From: CAVQBP01 sp963723205
GTDB taxonomy: Bacteria > Bacteroidota > Ignavibacteria > Ignavibacteriales > Ignavibacteriaceae
Length of the DNA stretch: 64,000 nt
Reading direction: 5' to 3'
Assembly: GCA_963723205.1 (NCBI GenBank)
Contig: CAVRQC010000033.1
Span: 310,001-374,000 of the forward strand
Each line of letters begins with the position of its first letter. Position 1 is the first letter of the stretch. Below, one piece after another: positions 61,635 through 64,000 of this stretch. The translations under genes and the position numbers were made by a program. The notes below the pieces were generated by a model. That model saw nothing but the letters and a program-made list of their open reading frames with translations, was not told where the DNA came from and ran no database searches.

Positions 61635-63062
61635 ATGAACAAAATGTTAATGAATCTCTTTACTATTCTAATTTCTATAATTCTAATCTTTTGTTTTTAT
61701 TCTAACGCTTACAGCCAAAATACTGATTATGTCCAGGCAAGAATTTATTTAACAGCAGAATCTAACTCCGAGTTATTGGCAGATCATAACTATCGGGCAT
61801 TGGAGACTTTAGAGCAACCCGATGAAAATTACCCGACAATATTTATTGATCCGGATAAAACTTTTCAGAGTATCAAAGGTTTTGGAGGGGCTTTTACAGA
61901 TGCAACTGCTGTCGTTTTTTCACAAATGTCGAAAGAGCAAAAAGAAGATTTTATAAAGGCGCATTTCGATCCTGTTGAAGGGAACGGGTATACTCTTTGC
62001 CGTACGACTATTCATAGCTGCGATTATTCAGATGAAATGTATACTTATGATGATGTAATAGGAGATAAAGAGTTAAAACATTTTTCAATCGATCATGACA
62101 GGAAGAATTGTTTGCCGTTAATACAAACGGCTTTAAAAGCTACACAGGGAAATATTAAAATATTTGCCTCTCCCTGGAGCCCCCCGGCATGGATGAAGAC
62201 GAATAACAACATGCTTTATGGTGGAAAACTTAAACCGGAATACTTTCAAACATGGGCAGATTATTTTGTAAAATATGTTGAAGCGTACGAGCAAGAAGGT
62301 ATTCCTATCTGGGGTCTTACAGTACAAAATGAACCAATGGCGGTTCAGGTTTGGGAATCATGCATCTTTACTGCAAAAGAAGAAAAAGATTTTGTAAGAA
62401 ATTATCTTGGACCAACTTTAGAGAAAAACGGATTGCAAAATTTAAAACTTATGATTTGGGATCATAACAGAGGTATCATGTACCAGCGTGCGCAAGTTGC
62501 TTATAATGATCCGGAGGCTTCCAAATATATATGGGGAATGGGTTTTCATTGGTATGTTGGAGATCATTTTGACAACGTCAGAATGGTGCATGATGCATTT
62601 CCGGATAAGGGACTTTTATATACTGAAGCGGGAGTAGGCGGAAACTGGAGTGACGCTTTCCGACTCGCAAAAAATATGATAATGGATTTGAATAACTGGA
62701 CACAGGGATTCGTTTATTGGAATATGCTGCTAAATGAAAATGGAGGACCGCGTCATGCCGGTGGAGAATTCAGAGGGGAAAATGTATGCACTTTTAATAC
62801 CAAAACAAGAAAACTGATATACAGTCCTACTTATTATATGTTCGGTCACTTTTCAAGGTTTGTAAAACCGGGTGCATTAAGAATCGCTTGTACTTCAAGC
62901 AGTGATAATTTTATTGCTACTGCCTTTAAGAATCCTGATGGAAAAGTAGCGGTTATTATTTTAAATGTCAGCGATGCAGATCGCAATTTCCAGGCATGGA
63001 TAGATGGAAAAGTAGCCAGGTATTCGGATCCTGCTCATGGTATTATCACAATGATTTTTTAA
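61635..63062 (+). CDS. GH30-family glycoside hydrolase (second copy), exported
   Basis: The 475-residue protein has a Sec signal (NAYSQN) and GH30 domain motifs: SIKGFGGAFTDATAVVFSQM, ASPWSPPAWMKTNNNMLYGG, acid/base Glu in VQNEP near 231 and nucleophile Glu in YTEAG near 330, HAGGEFRGENV near the end. It belongs to the same family as the GH30 lipoprotein at 42835-44340 but is clearly diverged and not lipid-anchored, so it should be periplasmic or secreted. It fits glucosyl-beta-1,6 or beta-glucosidase activity on branch points or oligosaccharide products. It probably is co-transcribed with the DUF5107 gene 38 bp downstream. No operator copy lies in front of it. Confidence 0.9.
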   Translation: MNKMLMNLFTILISIILIFCFYSNAYSQNTDYVQARIYLTAESNSELLADHNYRALETLEQPDENYPTIFIDPDKTFQSIKGFGGAFTDATAVVFSQMSKEQKEDFIKAHFDPVEGNGYTLCRTTIHSCDYSDEMYTYDDVIGDKELKHFSIDHDRKNCLPLIQTALKATQGNIKIFASPWSPPAWMKTNNNMLYGGKLKPEYFQTWADYFVKYVEAYEQEGIPIWGLTVQNEPMAVQVWESCIFTAKEEKDFVRNYLGPTLEKNGLQNLKLMIWDHNRGIMYQRAQVAYNDPEASKYIWGMGFHWYVGDHFDNVRMVHDAFPDKGLLYTEAGVGGNWSDAFRLAKNMIMDLNNWTQGFVYWNMLLNENGGPRHAGGEFRGENVCTFNTKTRKLIYSPTYYMFGHFSRFVKPGALRIACTSSSDNFIATAFKNPDGKVAVIILNVSDADRNFQAWIDGKVARYSDPAHGIITMIF

Positions 63063-63100
63063 TACCGGCAGATATATGAATAAATTCAGAAGGAGTTGTT

Positions 63101-64000
63101 TTGAAGAAGTTCCTATTCTTTTTTCTAATTTTTATACCATCTGTGTTAATGGCTCAGGTTATTTCGAGAGATACTTCGATTGTTTGGCATACATTTAAAT
63201 ATGAATTAAATGATGATAATACTATTAAGTGGAATACCAGTACTGAATATGATACTGTTTCAAAAATATTTACCGGAATCATTCTTGAAAACGAATATTT
63301 GAAAGTAACTGTTGTTCCTGAATTCGGCGCGCGTATAATTTCTATGATCTACAAGCTTACCGGGAAAGAAGAACTTTATCTAAATCCCTGCGGTGCTCCC
63401 TACGGAGTTGGTGAAGACTGGTTTTATTATAAATGGCTAATGGTTTATGGCGGGATTTTCCCCACGTTGCCTGAGCCTGAACACGGCAAGGCATGGCTTT
63501 TACCATGGAAATATAGTTTTCTGAAAGAAACTCCGGATACTGTCAGCCTGCAGATGACATGGCAGGATACAGTTCAATTGCAGGATATAAATCTTGGTAA
63601 ATGGCAGTATGGTAAAACAAATATAAAGTGTAATTATACCGTGACTCTGGTTAAAGGTGCAGGTTCGTTACAAGCAAATATTGATTTATATAATGATTCT
63701 AGCACGGATTTGAATTATGAGTATTGGACTTGTCTTACACTGGCACCGGGATCAGAACCGGGAAATCAGAGGTGTACAAATGGAACAGAATTAATTATTC
63801 CTACTTCTGAAGTGAAAATTCCTTCCTGGTACCCGGATATTGCAGCACAGGAAAAAAGAATACCTGGCCAGTCAGGAATTTATACTTTTACGAAACTTCG
63901 TTTTTGGAAAAACTGGACAAACGACGGAATTGCTTATGCATGGAATGATCCAAATAAAAATTTCTGGGGAGTAATAAACCATAATAATGAAGAAGGTTTC
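63101..64000 (+). CDS. DUF5107 domain protein, partial (runs off the window)
   Basis: An open frame of 300 codons starts at TTG 63101, five bases after an AGGAG ribosome site, and continues past the end of the window. A signal peptide (IFIPSVLMAQ) is followed by a DUF5107-type domain (VTVVPEFGARIISMIYKLTG, DWFYYKWLMVYGGIFPTLPEPEHG, AYAWNDPNKNFWGVINH). The same domain opens the DUF5107-TPR protein at 37121-40459. The start is set by the ribosome site and signal peptide; the first ATG is at codon 19, inside the signal. Role unknown, likely linked to glucan sensing or processing by its GH30 neighbour. Confidence 0.82.
   Translation, partial: MKKFLFFFLIFIPSVLMAQVISRDTSIVWHTFKYELNDDNTIKWNTSTEYDTVSKIFTGIILENEYLKVTVVPEFGARIISMIYKLTGKEELYLNPCGAPYGVGEDWFYYKWLMVYGGIFPTLPEPEHGKAWLLPWKYSFLKETPDTVSLQMTWQDTVQLQDINLGKWQYGKTNIKCNYTVTLVKGAGSLQANIDLYNDSSTDLNYEYWTCLTLAPGSEPGNQRCTNGTELIIPTSEVKIPSWYPDIAAQEKRIPGQSGIYTFTKLRFWKNWTNDGIAYAWNDPNKNFWGVINHNNEEGF

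Noticed and set aside
1..64000. CRISPR arrays, tRNA/rRNA genes, insertion sequences, phage genes
   Set aside because: No regularly spaced repeats, cloverleaf-like sequences, transposase motifs or phage structural genes were seen on either strand.

Overview
The window looks like a chromosomal segment from a non-photosynthetic member of the Bacteroidota/Chlorobiota group, most likely Ignavibacteria. This is inferred from AT-rich DNA, four proteins ending in the YPNPFNP-type C-terminal sorting domain of type IX secretion (T9SS), a PorV/PorQ-family barrel, TonB receptors without a SusD partner, and a one-protein hybrid two-component regulator. No rRNA, tRNA, CRISPR array, insertion sequence or phage gene was found.

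Region 1 (1-10.65 kb) is mostly on the minus strand and encodes cell-wall (muropeptide) breakdown: an amidase_2-NamZ fusion lipoprotein, a class C-like serine hydrolase (plus strand), a class A beta-lactamase-like protein, an NlpC/P60 peptidase of the YkfC type, a transglutaminase-like protein, a T9SS-tagged amidase_3 and a TolB-like propeller. A Tat-signal dipeptide epimerase at 22.7-23.9 kb fits the same pathway. Almost every gene from 0 to 8 kb is interrupted by single-base indels, mostly in homopolymers, while the encoded protein stays recognisable.

Region 2 (11.3-22.7 kb, plus strand) is an export/uptake module: a T9SS-tagged FG-GAP protein, a TonB receptor (three frameshifts), a very large secreted FN3-like protein (one frameshift), a PorV/PorQ barrel and a GH9 endoglucanase. 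Region 3 (22.7-32.4 kb) holds the epimerase, a small lipoprotein, a truly decayed pseudogene, a six-hairpin glycosidase-like protein and a BNR/sortilin-like propeller protein that ends in a clear terminator.

Region 4 (32.7-64 kb, all plus strand, no frameshift seen) is a beta-glucan (laminarin-type beta-1,3/1,6-glucan) utilisation locus. A hybrid two-component regulator (32.7-36.9 kb) is followed by three operons. In front of each is the same 46-bp element, made of two half-sites exactly 21 bp apart plus a shared GCCGAGA-N-ATTT block. These operons carry DUF5107-TPR and SGNH-TPR proteins; a GH30 lipoprotein and a mutarotase-like protein; and a GPH sugar symporter, two GH16 enzymes, a cytoplasmic GH149/GH161-like phosphorylase and a TonB receptor. 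Downstream are a T9SS-tagged beta-helix protein, a GH55-like exo-glucanase fused to a propeller, a second GH30 and a second DUF5107 protein that runs off the end. The likely scheme is that surface GH16/GH55/GH30 enzymes cut and debranch the glucan, the TonB receptor and the GPH symporter import oligosaccharides, and the phosphorylase yields glucose-1-phosphate.
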